64,000 nucleotides of DNA from Chloroflexi bacterium UBA6077 (GTDB taxonomy: Bacteria; Chloroflexota; UBA6077), in NCBI GenBank assembly GCA_002436065.1, contig DIXP01000021.1, positions 62,001 through 126,000 of the forward strand. Direction: 5' to 3'. Each line of letters begins with the position of its first letter. The stretch's first letter is position 1. The position numbers and the translations under genes were made by a program. Of this stretch, positions 1 through 9,332 are shown piece after piece. The notes under the pieces are model-generated. The model saw nothing but the letters and a program-made list of their open reading frames with translations, was not told the DNA's origin and made no database searches.

Positions 1-173
1 TCCAGACCGCGGTAGACGCTGGCACTTCTGCGCAGCCCGCCGAGCCGCTCGATGACCTTCTCAGGCAGGAGCGGCAGGCGCGCCAGGAGCAGCACTATGC
101 TCCGGAGGCTGTCTTTGTCGACGAGCCACTTCGCTGCCTCCTCGGCGTTCCGCCAGCACGTTCGGCTGTTCAT
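1..173 (-). CDS. Partial gene, possible replication-relaxation-family winged-helix protein
   Basis: Only the first 57 codons are inside the window; the gene continues past the left edge. The ATG at 173 overlaps the stop of the coupling-protein gene (ATGA), so it is the next gene of the conjugation operon. The visible N-terminus contains AAKWLVDKDSLRSIVLLLAR and ends with RRSASVYRGL. A leading helix followed by a segment like this is what I recall for replication-relaxation (PF13814) winged-helix proteins of Gram-positive plasmids and conjugative elements. That assignment rests on a short stretch and is tentative. No catalytic residues are visible. Confidence 0.5.
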   Translation of the reverse strand, partial: MNSRTCWRNAEEAAKWLVDKDSLRSIVLLLARLPLLPEKVIERLGGLRRSASVYRGL

Positions 174-2917
174 GGGACCACCTCTCCTTCATCCTCTGGT
201 GGCCCAGCTTCCCCTATTGCAAGGACAATCCCGGGGGCCTCAGCAGTACCACTCGCCGCGACCACCGGGTCGAAGAGGGTGGTCTGGTGAATCCCGGAGC
301 GAGGGGCCTTCCTATTTCGATTTTCGTTCCGGGGGTTCTTGGCTCTCGGCTGTTGGATCGGGCTGTCAGCAGCCGTGGCCGCCGCATCCCTGGCGACACC
401 GCTTCCGTCTCGCCCGGCCTGACCTTGCAGATGAAGGGGACCCAGGCGGCTCGCTTCGATCCGCGCTAGGGCGGACCGCAGGTCGTTCTCCACAGCCGCG
501 TGATCGCGACCATAGAGGGCCGCCGAGGTGGTGGCAAGCTGATCCGCGACAGCAGCGTCGCTCTCGGGAGGCGGATCGAGGTGGACCGAGAAGGTGGGCA
601 ACCGCTCTCCCCCACTGGAGAGCTTGGCATAGCACTGGTGCTCGCCCAGTCCGACGAGATCCTGCTCGTCCGCCTCGCCGCTCAGTTCGTGAACCACGTA
701 CCGAGCGTCTTCGGCGCTCATGTGGAAAGCGAAGAGGCCATCCAGGTTGGCGAACACCGTCGCCCGAAGGCCCCGGTTCTGGTCACGATCCAGGGTTTCC
801 AGGCGTGCCAGGCTCTGGGTCGCCAGGACGAGATTGGCCCCGTACTTGGCCAGCTCGGCCAGTACCGCTTCATAGTCCGCGCCGGGCATGGTGTGGAACT
901 CATCGACCAGTAGCGTCACGGAGTTGCGCTGTTTGGCCTCCAGCCTGGCCTGCTCGCCGATGGTCAGCGCGACGAGGTTGAGCAGGGTGGCGCCGATGAG
1001 AGAAGACGTGTCCTCCCCGACAGCGCCCTTGGCCGTATTGACGATGACGATAGCGCCCGAGCGGAGCCAGCCGACGGGATCGATGGTCGAGCGCGGTTGG
1101 CCGACGATGGCGCGGGCTGCCCGACTGCCCGCGAAGCGCTGGACCTTGGTCTGGACCGGGTTGGAGATCTCGACTTGCAGCCGGCGGTCGAGCAGGTCGA
1201 AGTAGCCCGACCACCAGGCGGTAATCACTGGGTCGGCGACGAGAGGGAGCAGGCTGCGCCGAAAGGCGGTGTCGACCAGCACCGCGGGCACATCCAGGAC
1301 CGTATGCTGCCGTCCCCGTCCGGAGAGGTCGGCGGCGCAGATCGCCTGGTTGACCTCGTAGAGGGTGAGCAGGGCGAAGCGAAAGGCGTCTTCCATGCGG
1401 GGACCCCAGAAGCGATCGAACTCCCTCCGGAAGATGGCCAGGGCGTTGGAGACGGCCTTGTCCCGGTCCCAGCCCAGACCGGTGTCGATCAGGTTCAGGC
1501 CAAAGGGGCGCTCGCCCTGGGCTACGTCCAGATAGACGACGTCGCCCCGGCGGGCCGGGGGCACTATCCCGACGGCAGCCCGGGCCAGGTCATGGTGGGG
1601 ATCGACCAGCACGAGCCCGTGCGGCCTTCCGCCGGCGCTTTGCTGCTCCATCAGATAACGAGCGATCCGAAGCATGAGCGATGACTTGCCGCGCCTGGTC
1701 TTCGCCACCAGCAGCAGGTGGCGGCCGAGCAACTCGTCGGACAGCGCCACTGGCACGGCCCTGCCCTGGTGGGTCGAGACGCCGATCCGGCAGCCTCTGG
1801 CAACCGTCACGGGCAAAGGCAGCCGCTGGCGGGCGGTCGTCCGCTCCAGGAGCGGCACGTCGGCCTGGGCCTGGGGTAGGTGCCAGAGGCCCGCCAGTTC
1901 CCGGGTGTTGAGCACCGGACACGCCCGGATAGACGGGATAGGGGCCAACTCTCGGAGGTCGCGCCCTCGGAGATCGAGGCGGCGTGGCACGAACCCGTTG
2001 CCGGCGGCCAGGCTGAACTGGCGATAGGCTGTGGCGAGCCGGTCCAGGCGGGACTCGACCCCTGCCCTGGGCGCTTCGGCCGGCGCGAAGATCGCCAGCC
2101 GAATCTGGCTCACGTAGGCGATACGGCTCACCTTCTCCTGAACCAGTCGCACGTCGTAGATGGGTCGGTCGGTCAGCCGTTTCAGCAGCCAGATTGCCCC
2201 GGGCGCGCCCGCCAGGATGCTGCCTGCCAGCAGGCCGAGGTGGAGCCAATCCCTGGCAAAGTACCACTGGTAGCCCTGGAAGATCAGGGTGCCCGCGCCG
2301 AGGAGTCCCGCCATCAGGAATACGCTGGTCAGCGAGGTGTCCGCCTGAGCGGCGGCACGCTCCGATGCCAGCGGGTGCTCCACGGCCAGGCGAAGATAGC
2401 CGTGGCACCAGTCGTCGGGAGCCGGCCGCAATACGAGCTGGGCGAGGGCTCGCCATCCCTCGGGGAGATCGTCCATCGCCCCCAGAATGCCCAGCACCGG
2501 ATCTGCCTGGGCGCTCCGAACCGCTTCGACCTCGGCATCTCGAAAGGTGCGCAGCGGCAGGTACGGGGGAGCACGCAGTGTCATGGCGCAGGCGGCCACC
2601 TGCTCGTCGGGTCCGAGCCCGGCGGGATCCAGGCCCGGGTACTTCTCCAGATCGAGTCGCCGGATCTCCGCCTGGGGGTATGCTACGGCGAGTTGGGACT
2701 CGAGGTGGCAGCGCATGGCCCGGCTCCCAGCCCGAGCCAGAAACCAGCGGGCCGTCCCGGTGGCGGCGATCTCCAGGCCGAAGGGCTCGGCGAGCGAGAT
2801 GGCCGCCAGCAGGTTTTCCGCCGGGGTGATGGTCGCGGCGTTGGTGCGGGGTGTGACGATCTCCAGCAACTCCCTCCTGCCAGCGGGCGCCCTTCGATTT
2901 TCAATCGCGATCCGCAC
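170..2917 (-). CDS. VirD4/TraG-like type IV coupling ATPase
   Basis: A 915-residue membrane protein expected to receive DNA-protein substrates and feed them to the secretion channel, powered by ATP. Two hydrophobic segments lie near residues 200-265 (around FLMAGLLGAGTLIFQG and LLAGSILAGAPGAIWLL). A P-loop follows near residue 404 (AKTRRGKSS) and a Walker B near 664 (VTLLVDEFHTM), followed by LATQSLARLE as in the TraM-recognition half of coupling proteins. The C-terminal ~80 residues are low complexity. I chose the GTG at 2917 because GGAGG lies just upstream; longer in-frame starts overlap the preceding gene too far. The P-loop is unusual in starting with Ala and having Arg-Arg before GK. 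It overlaps the upstream small gene by 17 bp, so translation is probably coupled. Confidence 0.85.
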   Translation of the reverse strand: MRIAIENRRAPAGRRELLEIVTPRTNAATITPAENLLAAISLAEPFGLEIAATGTARWFLARAGSRAMRCHLESQLAVAYPQAEIRRLDLEKYPGLDPAGLGPDEQVAACAMTLRAPPYLPLRTFRDAEVEAVRSAQADPVLGILGAMDDLPEGWRALAQLVLRPAPDDWCHGYLRLAVEHPLASERAAAQADTSLTSVFLMAGLLGAGTLIFQGYQWYFARDWLHLGLLAGSILAGAPGAIWLLKRLTDRPIYDVRLVQEKVSRIAYVSQIRLAIFAPAEAPRAGVESRLDRLATAYRQFSLAAGNGFVPRRLDLRGRDLRELAPIPSIRACPVLNTRELAGLWHLPQAQADVPLLERTTARQRLPLPVTVARGCRIGVSTHQGRAVPVALSDELLGRHLLLVAKTRRGKSSLMLRIARYLMEQQSAGGRPHGLVLVDPHHDLARAAVGIVPPARRGDVVYLDVAQGERPFGLNLIDTGLGWDRDKAVSNALAIFRREFDRFWGPRMEDAFRFALLTLYEVNQAICAADLSGRGRQHTVLDVPAVLVDTAFRRSLLPLVADPVITAWWSGYFDLLDRRLQVEISNPVQTKVQRFAGSRAARAIVGQPRSTIDPVGWLRSGAIVIVNTAKGAVGEDTSSLIGATLLNLVALTIGEQARLEAKQRNSVTLLVDEFHTMPGADYEAVLAELAKYGANLVLATQSLARLETLDRDQNRGLRATVFANLDGLFAFHMSAEDARYVVHELSGEADEQDLVGLGEHQCYAKLSSGGERLPTFSVHLDPPPESDAAVADQLATTSAALYGRDHAAVENDLRSALARIEASRLGPLHLQGQAGRDGSGVARDAAATAADSPIQQPRAKNPRNENRNRKAPRSGIHQTTLFDPVVAASGTAEAPGIVLAIGEAGPPEDEGEVVP

Positions 2918-3218
2918 AGTCCCGCACCTCCCTTCCCTCCAAGCGAGCTCGCTCCTTGCCGGCTGCTCGTCGCTCGGCCTTGTCGTGGATGGCCCGGAGG
3001 AGCTGTCGGTACTCCTCCAGCACGGCCTCGAAGTCGGCACAGCCACAGCGGCGCCATGGCCGGTTGGTCACGGCCTCGGCGAAGGCGAGAACCTCCCCGG
3101 GCTGCCAGCCCAGGAGGCCTCCCAGGCGAAGGACCGCGGCTCGCAGCCGAATCCGCTCATCCATGGGAGGGTGGCTAACGTGGGAAACGTCAGAAGTCTC
3201 AGCATACTCAACGGCCAT
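2901..3218 (-). CDS. Hypothetical small protein of the conjugation operon
   Basis: A 105-residue acidic/basic soluble protein, overlapping the primase gene upstream (11 bp) and the coupling-protein gene downstream (17 bp). ATG 3218 is preceded by a GGGGGA ribosome-binding site. A central Cys-rich spot (WRRCGCADFE) and a charged C-terminal helix rich in Glu and Arg are visible. I do not recognise a family. Its tight position between primase and coupling ATPase suggests a role in DNA processing or substrate delivery, but that is inference from position only. Confidence 0.6.
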   Translation of the reverse strand: MAVEYAETSDVSHVSHPPMDERIRLRAAVLRLGGLLGWQPGEVLAFAEAVTNRPWRRCGCADFEAVLEEYRQLLRAIHDKAERRAAGKERARLEGREVRDCADRD

Positions 3219-4311
3219 GAGAATCCCCCCCTCGCGCGAGAAGTCGCCCGGCTCCTACCAGTCGAGAGAACTCCTCTCGTCCACCCGGGCGCCGGCCGAG
3301 ATCGTTCAGATCGCAGCCCTCCGGCAACCGAAGCGGCCTCCAACGCTCGCCCAACTGCTCGCCGAACCTCTCCGCCGCCGCCCGGCCAGCCTCGTCCCCG
3401 TCGAGGACCCCGTAAACCACCCTCGCCCTCGCCAGGAAGCCGAGCCGCTCCGCCGGCAGGTGGGTCCCGCAGGGGCTGAAGGCTGGCAGCTTCCAGGTGA
3501 CGGCGGTGAGGTAGTCGAAGACCCCCTCACACAGATAGGCCTCTCGCCGCCCGACCACCTGCTGAAGGCCGAGTACGGGCCGCTCGCCTGGAAGGGCCAG
3601 GTACTTCGGGGAGTTCGGTCCATCGACGAGGCTTCGTCCGATGAACCAGATGCAATGGCCTCCGCGCAGTTCCGGCACGACGATTCGTCCACCCAGCAGC
3701 TCGCGCAACCCCATCGCGCCACTGTCGCGCTTGGGCCTTCCCAGCAGCCCCAACTCCTTGGCGGCTCGAAGTCCGGAGCGGCGGCGCAGGTACCCCTCCA
3801 GCGAGTGGCCATCGGAGAAGCCGAGGGAACACTGGCGAGTGACCCAGTCTGGGACGCCCCGCTCCCGGAGGTAGGCCAGCGCCCTGGGCTCGTGCCAGAG
3901 GGAGTCCTGGTAGAGGGCGCAGGCGGTGTTCATCACCACCTGCTCCTCTAGGGTGAGCCGGTCCCAGCGCCGCTCCCGCTGCATGGGCTGCGGCAATGCA
4001 GTGTGGCTCGTCGGCCCTGCTTGAAGACCAGCCAGCCGTTGGCAGGCCTCGACGAATCCGATCCCCTCTCGTCGTTTGACGAACTCGATGGCATCGCCTC
4101 CCACGCCACAGCGGAAGCAGTACCAGCTCTGGGTCTCCGGGTAGACGTGGAGGTTCGGCCGCCCGCCGTCGTTGTGGAAGGGGCAGCGACCCACCAGGGT
4201 TAGACCACTCGGTCGCAGTTCGATGCCGTATCCCGCGACGATGTTGGCAACCGGGTGTTCGCGCCGCAGCGCCTCGACATCGAAACGGCAGCTGGTGATG
4301 CTGGCCATCAC
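3208..4311 (-). CDS. CHC2 zinc-finger/Toprim primase-like protein
   Basis: A 367-residue DnaG-type primase. The N-terminal zinc finger reads CPFH then CFRC, the CHC2 pattern. A primase-core region follows, then a Toprim part (YLCEGVFDYLTA near residue 255; LDGDEAGRAAAERF near 315) with the acidic metal-binding residues. It lacks the C-terminal helicase-binding domain of chromosomal DnaG (usually ~600 residues), as in many plasmid or ICE primases. Its start overlaps the VirB4 stop (ATGA). A clear paralogue is at 48495-49547 with the same GIELRPSG and CPFHNDGGRPNL blocks. Likely role: priming the complementary strand after transfer or at the element's origin (inference). Confidence 0.85.
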   Translation of the reverse strand: MMASITSCRFDVEALRREHPVANIVAGYGIELRPSGLTLVGRCPFHNDGGRPNLHVYPETQSWYCFRCGVGGDAIEFVKRREGIGFVEACQRLAGLQAGPTSHTALPQPMQRERRWDRLTLEEQVVMNTACALYQDSLWHEPRALAYLRERGVPDWVTRQCSLGFSDGHSLEGYLRRRSGLRAAKELGLLGRPKRDSGAMGLRELLGGRIVVPELRGGHCIWFIGRSLVDGPNSPKYLALPGERPVLGLQQVVGRREAYLCEGVFDYLTAVTWKLPAFSPCGTHLPAERLGFLARARVVYGVLDGDEAGRAAAERFGEQLGERWRPLRLPEGCDLNDLGRRPGGREEFSRLVGAGRLLARGGDSHGR

Positions 4312-6209
4312 TCACCTCCTTCTGGGGCAACCCTAAGCCGCCGACGCGGCGCTGCTTGCCTCTCGTCGCTCACCGTGCCGCCGCTCGCTCCCGGCGAGGA
4401 CCGCTCCGCTTCCCTCTCCGCCAGTTCGCGAGGGGCCGTCGTCGCCAATCGATGCTCCGACGGGCTCGCCTCCACCTGGAGCGCCACGTGATTGCCCCGG
4501 GCGAAGAACAGCCCTTCGCCCTTGCTCGCCCCCAGGAGGAACTGGCGTTCCTCGGGCGAGAGCTTAAAGGCCGTCACGACGGGGTCGATGGTGGCACTGT
4601 CCTGTTTCATCAGCAGCTTGACGGCGGAGTTGGACAGCAGGGTGCGACCGTGGTCACATCCCAGGAAGTCCGCCACGTCCTGGGTTATGGTGACGAGTCC
4701 CAGGTAGTACTTGCGGGCGCGGCGCGCCATGCTTGCCAGGAAGGCTCCCCCCTCGGGATACTGCATCAGACTCCAGGCCTCGTCGATGATGAGGAGCCTG
4801 GGTCGGCGAGAGCGGCGGACCTGGTTCCAGACGAAGCTCGCGATCAGGTGGATGCCGAGGGGCCGCAGCTCCGGCTCCAGCGCCTGGACGTTGAACACCA
4901 CAAAGCGGTTGTCCAGGGCGACGTTGGTGGGACCCGAGAAGAGCCCCGCCAGAGAACCCTCCACATAGCGACGGAGCCGCGTAGCGAGGCCGGCCGCTAC
5001 CTCGCCAGGACTGGAGAGAAGCACCTCCTTGAGATCGCGGAGGAGTGGAGCCTCGCGGCCATGGGTGGTGGTGCCCTCGGTGATGCCGGCCGCGGCGTAA
5101 GTCTGGAAGACGGCCCTGTCCAGCACAGCCCTCTCATGGACGTTGAGTGACCCTCCGGGCTCGGCCAGCATCAGCTCGAAGAGACCAAGGAGTGCCACTA
5201 CTTGCTCGCCCAGACGGTCGCGGCCCTCCTGATCGCCAACCACCAGTGGCAGGTCGAAGGGGTTGAGGTGCTGGACAGAGGAGCTGGCGAGGCGAAGGTA
5301 CTGCCCACCGACCGCCGTGCATAGGGTGCGATACTCGTCTTCCGGGTCGATGACCAGGAAGTCCACGCCGGCCAGCAGGTTGCGAAGGGCCATCAGCTTG
5401 GTGAAGTAGCTCTTGCCGGCACCCGACTTGGCGAAAACCACCATGTTGGCGTTCTCGAGGCTCTCGTCGAAGGGGTCGAAGAGGACGGGTGAGTGGTTGC
5501 GCTTGGCGATGCCATAGAGGATCCCGCGCTCCATCGACAGCGTGCTCGACGAGAAGGGGAACATCGTCGCCAGCGAGCTGGTGTCCAGATTCCGGTAGAC
5601 CAAGAGCCGATCCTGGCCCTGGGGCAGACAGGAACGGAAGCCAGCATCCTGCTCCAGGAGGGCAACCCTGGAGTTGGCCAGCATGCCCCCGAGCGTAGCT
5701 TCGACCCGGCGAGTCAAGTCGTCGAGGGCGGCGAGGGAGTTGGCGCGCAGCAGAAGGTACAGGCTCACCGAGAAAATCCTCTCCTCGCCTCGCTGCAGGG
5801 CGTCGCGGAGCCTCTCGGCGTCCTCGAAGGCCACCTCCCGTTCAGGGTCGGCCAGATGCCCTCCCCGAGCCGCCATCAGGCGCGAGGACTGGAGTTGAAC
5901 CATCTTGTGGGTGAGCGTGGAGACCATCTGGTCGCTCTCCAGCGGGTAGAGGTGCAGGCTGATCTCCAACGGCTCCTCGAAGTCGATCAGTGGCGAAAGC
6001 CAGCCCGGGCTGACGCTGCGCGGGTAACCGGTCACAACCAGGGTCCGGGTGTACTGGTAATCGAGCCGGAGATGGTCGCGGGCCAGCTCGGTAGCGGCGG
6101 GCGCCACCAGATCGGCGAGTGAGCGCCTTCCCAGGGCGAAACGCCCTTCCTCGGCCGAGAGCCCCCGGGGTCGCTGGTCTGACCGACGGCGGACGGAGAT
6201 GAAAGACAT
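4308..6209 (-). CDS. virB4: VirB4-family conjugation ATPase
   Basis: A 633-residue cytoplasmic ATPase energising pilus assembly and DNA transfer at the inner face of the membrane. Walker A is VFAKSGAGKSYFTKL near residue 258; Walker B is RLLIIDEAWSLM near 473; the following LVTITQDVADFL segment matches the post-Walker-B region of VirB4/TraE enzymes. The N-terminal third (Tyr-rich DYQYTRTLVVTGYPRSV) is the usual VirB4 domain. ATG 6209 overlaps the preceding stop (ATGA). Length is slightly short of the ~650-800 of Gram-positive homologues; the PrgI/TraC-like parts often fused or adjacent are encoded separately just upstream. Family assignment is secure. Confidence 0.92.
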   Translation of the reverse strand: MSFISVRRRSDQRPRGLSAEEGRFALGRRSLADLVAPAATELARDHLRLDYQYTRTLVVTGYPRSVSPGWLSPLIDFEEPLEISLHLYPLESDQMVSTLTHKMVQLQSSRLMAARGGHLADPEREVAFEDAERLRDALQRGEERIFSVSLYLLLRANSLAALDDLTRRVEATLGGMLANSRVALLEQDAGFRSCLPQGQDRLLVYRNLDTSSLATMFPFSSSTLSMERGILYGIAKRNHSPVLFDPFDESLENANMVVFAKSGAGKSYFTKLMALRNLLAGVDFLVIDPEDEYRTLCTAVGGQYLRLASSSVQHLNPFDLPLVVGDQEGRDRLGEQVVALLGLFELMLAEPGGSLNVHERAVLDRAVFQTYAAAGITEGTTTHGREAPLLRDLKEVLLSSPGEVAAGLATRLRRYVEGSLAGLFSGPTNVALDNRFVVFNVQALEPELRPLGIHLIASFVWNQVRRSRRPRLLIIDEAWSLMQYPEGGAFLASMARRARKYYLGLVTITQDVADFLGCDHGRTLLSNSAVKLLMKQDSATIDPVVTAFKLSPEERQFLLGASKGEGLFFARGNHVALQVEASPSEHRLATTAPRELAEREAERSSPGASGGTVSDERQAAPRRRLRVAPEGGE

Positions 6210-6937
6210 CACGGCCTCCTTGGCAGGGGCTGCGTGCTGAGCCCTGCGTTCTGCGTATGAGACGGACTCACTACCGAGCTCTCGGTCCTTGAGCCTGAGA
6301 CGACCAGAGCCGTGTACTCGGCGAGGTCGCGCCGCACCCGTTGAATGCGGGCCAGCTCGGGACACCAGCAGTCGTAAAGAAGCTGGGCGAGCTGGTCGCT
6401 GGCGAGCCGCCGGATGGTGAGCCCACAGCGAACGAGCTGGCGCTCCACCTCCTCGCACCGGAAGTCGAGCTGCTTACGAGCGGACCCGGCGTCGAGTCCG
6501 ATAGTCTTGCGGCCGAACGGCCAATTCCGGGGGTACCCCACGGTGCGCGGTTCTTCCTGAGCTGGGACCACCAGGTAGAACCGGCGCTCAAGGAGTGTGC
6601 GACTCCTGGCCAGCCGCCGGAGGAAGGACACATGGTCGCGGGCCAGGTCGGCCAGATCCTCGGGGAATTGGAGCGCCCGGCGTTCCAGTTCGACCAGGTA
6701 GGCCTCGAGGTCGATGGGACGGGCCCTCATGAGGATCTGCACAGGGAAGGAAAGACTATTCAGAAAGGCGGCGAAACCGGCCACCGTAGCCTCCTGCTCG
6801 ACCTCGCCCTGCAGCGCGAAGTTGACGCTACTCACTTCGATCACGGCCCGGCACTGACCGCCCGATAGGCACAGGACGCCCTCCTCGATCGAGTCCAGAC
6901 CGAGGTGCGCCGCTTGGACCGAGGCGAACCTGCCCAT
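6209..6937 (-). CDS. TraC-like conjugal transfer protein
   Basis: A 242-residue soluble protein between PrgI and VirB4, overlapping both by ATGA. Sequence such as LCLSGGQCRAVIEVSSVNFAL, then FLNSLSFPVQILMRARPIDL and FYLVVP, resembles the N-terminal domain of VirB4/TraC proteins, which in Gram-positive elements is sometimes a separate gene after PrgI. It has no P-loop. The start at 6937 (MGRFAS) fits a GGAGGG site; the longer version would overlap PrgI. Probably an accessory or split part of the VirB4 energising complex. Confidence is moderate because no catalytic motif helps. Confidence 0.65.
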   Translation of the reverse strand: MGRFASVQAAHLGLDSIEEGVLCLSGGQCRAVIEVSSVNFALQGEVEQEATVAGFAAFLNSLSFPVQILMRARPIDLEAYLVELERRALQFPEDLADLARDHVSFLRRLARSRTLLERRFYLVVPAQEEPRTVGYPRNWPFGRKTIGLDAGSARKQLDFRCEEVERQLVRCGLTIRRLASDQLAQLLYDCWCPELARIQRVRRDLAEYTALVVSGSRTESSVVSPSHTQNAGLSTQPLPRRP

Positions 6938-7314
6938 CACAAACCCTCCTTCCAGATGACGCGCGGTGCCAGTTCCTCCCAGCGCGCGGCCGACGGCCAC
7001 AGGGGACTGGACTCGGGTTCAGTGGAGCGCCAAACCACGGCCTTCGGCACGGCGGCGTAGCGCAGAATCACGAAGACCCACTCCTCGAGCCCCCGGCCGC
7101 AGGGACGGGCGAGGGCCAGGGCCGTGGCCACGGCCAGGCAGGCCAGGGCGACCGCCAAACGGGGAGCGAGCGCAAGATACGGCCACTGGTTCCAGAGTCC
7201 GTAGCTCCCGGAGATGCCGACGATCAGGTATGTAGCCTGGCGAGCCGAGAGGCCGTAGAAGGCTTTATCTTCGACGTTCAGGTGGGTTGGGATCTCGTGG
7301 CGGCGGTGAGACAT
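6937..7314 (-). CDS. PrgI-family membrane protein
   Basis: A 125-residue protein with an N-terminal ~20-residue segment (HEIPTHLNVEDKAFYGLSAR) and two closely spaced transmembrane helices (around residues 28-70), the hallmark of the PrgI family of Gram-positive type IV secretion systems. The C-terminus (WVFVILRYAAVPKAVVWRS) is typical. It sits between the pilin-like gene and the TraC/VirB4 genes, the usual order. Expected to be part of the membrane channel with VirB4. Confidence 0.8.
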   Translation of the reverse strand: MSHRRHEIPTHLNVEDKAFYGLSARQATYLIVGISGSYGLWNQWPYLALAPRLAVALACLAVATALALARPCGRGLEEWVFVILRYAAVPKAVVWRSTEPESSPLWPSAARWEELAPRVIWKEGL

Positions 7315-7323
7315 GCTCTTCTC

Positions 7324-7563
7324 CTAGCCGCCCGCGCCGAGCGCCGACTGAATCATGCTGGCGATGACCCGCGCCGACAGGACAATGGCCAGCCCGGCGA
7401 TGGCGTTGACCATGGCTGACTTCCCTTTTTCCATCTGATGGGGGCTCCCGGCGGCGCTCATGTAGAGGAAGGCCCCCCACATGATGAAGAACGCCGCCAC
7501 CGTGATGGCCACCCCGAGACCGATGTTCAGCAAGTTCGTGAACAGACTGTTGATCGCTTGCAC
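7324..7563 (-). CDS. VirB2/TrbC-like small membrane protein
   Basis: A 79-residue protein with two hydrophobic helices separated by a short polar loop (SPHQMEKGKSAM), starting MQAINSLFTNLLNIG. This layout (TM, basic loop, TM) is that of VirB2/TrbC pilins and of the small pilin-like subunits next to PrgI in monoderm elements. No obvious cleavable signal peptide precedes it, unlike VirB2 of Gram-negatives. Ten bases separate it from PrgI. Confidence 0.6.
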   Translation of the reverse strand: MQAINSLFTNLLNIGLGVAITVAAFFIMWGAFLYMSAAGSPHQMEKGKSAMVNAIAGLAIVLSARVIASMIQSALGAGG

Positions 7564-7683
7564 CGCGATAATCTCCTTAGACGCATGATGGTTCCAGGCG
7601 AGGTCCTATGGTTGGTAGGGGCCCTGCGGATCGTGCTGTCAGAACGGACCGGGCGGCCCACGCAGTTGGGGAGGTGCCATGGC

Positions 7684-8262
7684 TTACCTCCAGACTCGGC
7701 CGGCGCCGGCATAATGGGCGCCCCAGAAGCCGGTGAAGACCGGCATCTCGCGGACGACATCTCCGTCATCTGGGGCGTTGACCATCCAGCCGTGGCCGGC
7801 GTAGATGCCGACATGAGTCATTGGGTCGACCGAAAGCGGATTGGTGTGGGCGAAGAAGACCAGGTCGCCCGGCCGAATCTGCTCCGGACTGATCCGAGCC
7901 GTCGCGTTGAACTGCTGCTGGGCGGTACGCGGCAGGGCGATCCCGACCTGTCGGTGTGCCCACTGGACCAGGCCCGAGCAGTCGAAGCCGACCTCGGGCC
8001 TGGCACCGCCCCACACGTAGGGCTTCCCGAGTTGGGTGCGGGCGATCTCCACCACCAGAGGGCTTGGTGAGTCGGAGATTGCCCGGCCGGCCCCAGACGC
8101 AGGCGGAGTCGTGGATAACTCGGCCGGCGCGCCGAGGAGTGCCGCGAGGCTGGAAATGGTGAACGCAATCGCGATCATCACAGCCACGGCTAGAGCGGCA
8201 GCCACCTTCAGCACGTCGCGGCCAAGCCCGGAGAGGGCGAGCGAAACAAGGGCGTTCTGCAT
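7684..8262 (-). CDS. NlpC/P60 cell-wall hydrolase of the transfer apparatus
   Basis: A 192-residue protein with one N-terminal transmembrane helix (residues ~18-45, alternating Ala, Val and Ile) and a C-terminal NlpC/P60 peptidase domain. Visible are PYVWGGARPEVGFDCSGLVQ with the catalytic Cys, THVGIYAGHGWMVNAP with the catalytic His, and the GDLVFF block. Such endopeptidases open peptidoglycan for conjugation channels (VirB1/PrgK role). The start at 8262 overlaps the TrbL-like stop by one base. A 120-bp gap follows before the pilin-like gene. Confidence 0.87.
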   Translation of the reverse strand: MQNALVSLALSGLGRDVLKVAAALAVAVMIAIAFTISSLAALLGAPAELSTTPPASGAGRAISDSPSPLVVEIARTQLGKPYVWGGARPEVGFDCSGLVQWAHRQVGIALPRTAQQQFNATARISPEQIRPGDLVFFAHTNPLSVDPMTHVGIYAGHGWMVNAPDDGDVVREMPVFTGFWGAHYAGAGRVWR

Positions 8263-9332
8263 CAGGTACCTCCCCTCGGGCGAGCGGCGCCGGCGCTACC
8301 CTCGAGGGCAGCCGCCGCCTGGCGGTATGCAAAGTACCGGGCGAAGCCGAGCCCATCGCCCAGATGGTTCCGCATCAGATTGGGTATCCTCATCGTCACG
8401 GCTAGCACGGCGATGCCCAGGAAGACGGCGAGAAGAGCGGCGTCCGCGGCCATCGGGGTGAGGTCGGTCAGGAGAGAGGCGCCCAGCTTGAGGGCCAGCA
8501 CCTGGACGAACTGGGTGAAGACCGCGCTGAAGAAGGTGCTGGACCAGAGCCGTGCCCATCCCTGAGTCTGCGGCAACACCCAGCAGAGTAGCGCCAGAGG
8601 TGAGACGACCAGCAGCACGTCGACCAGCGCGAGGCGCATCAACATCTGGAGAAGCAAGAGGAGACTGGTGACCAGATAGATCAAGATGGATATCACCTCG
8701 ACCAGCAGTTGTGTGGCGGTGTCAGCGTGTTCCCAGGCTGGCAGGCTCGCTTGGCCCAGGGTGCTGGCTAGGGCGTTGTTGGCGTCGATAGCGAACTGCG
8801 CCCACCAGAGGCTGGTGTTGGCCAGGAGCGCGCCTAGCGCCAGGCGAGGGAAGAGTTCCATCGCCTCGTGGTAGGGCGAGCCCAGGTGGCCCTGAACCAT
8901 CAGGTTGAAGCCGCCCCAGAGGGCGACCAGAACCAGGGCAGCGTTGGCTATCGTCCGCACCAGGTTCCAGAGGGCCAGGACAGTCGGGCTGGCGTAGGAT
9001 CCCGCTGGCGGCGTCTGGGTGATGAAGTTGAGCGAGCTGCCCATGACGCCGCTCACGATCGAGCGCAAGGCGTCGGAGATACCTTGCAGAAGGCCTATGA
9101 GGACGTTGTTGAAGACGTGGTCAGCCCACTCTTGGGGATCGGGCAGGAAGTCCAATGGGCCGGCTGAGTCACCTCGGCCCTGGTCGTCAGCGACCTGCGA
9201 AGGTGCCGGCGTGGTGATCGGCGCGGGTTCGGCGGGTGATTCCTGTGCGTGTGAGGGTGTCGTTGCGGCGAGACTCAGTCCCAGAGCCACGGCCAGGCCG
9301 CCAAGGGCGAGCACGAAACGCTGGAGGCTCAT
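8262..9332 (-). CDS. TrbL/VirB6-like polytopic channel protein
   Basis: A 356-residue protein with a signal-like N-terminus ending THAQ/SHAQ-like (ATTPSHAQES), a Pro/Ala-rich linker, and about six transmembrane helices from residue ~95 onward. An amphipathic segment (HVFNNVLIGLLQGISDALRS) precedes the first helix, as in TrbL/PrgL proteins. The longer frame beginning at 9692 lies over another gene, so ATG 9332, which overlaps the upstream stop as ATGA, is preferred. It likely forms the inner-membrane pore. Confidence 0.75.
   Translation of the reverse strand: MSLQRFVLALGGLAVALGLSLAATTPSHAQESPAEPAPITTPAPSQVADDQGRGDSAGPLDFLPDPQEWADHVFNNVLIGLLQGISDALRSIVSGVMGSSLNFITQTPPAGSYASPTVLALWNLVRTIANAALVLVALWGGFNLMVQGHLGSPYHEAMELFPRLALGALLANTSLWWAQFAIDANNALASTLGQASLPAWEHADTATQLLVEVISILIYLVTSLLLLLQMLMRLALVDVLLVVSPLALLCWVLPQTQGWARLWSSTFFSAVFTQFVQVLALKLGASLLTDLTPMAADAALLAVFLGIAVLAVTMRIPNLMRNHLGDGLGFARYFAYRQAAAALEGSAGAARPRGGT

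Noticed and set aside
52..981. 309-codon plus-strand frame
   Set aside because: Antisense to the coupling-protein gene, Arg/Pro/Ser-rich, no ribosome-binding site; high-GC shadow.
1880..3178. 432-codon plus-strand frame
   Set aside because: Lies opposite the VirD4-like gene with its clear motifs; composition typical of antisense to high-GC codons.
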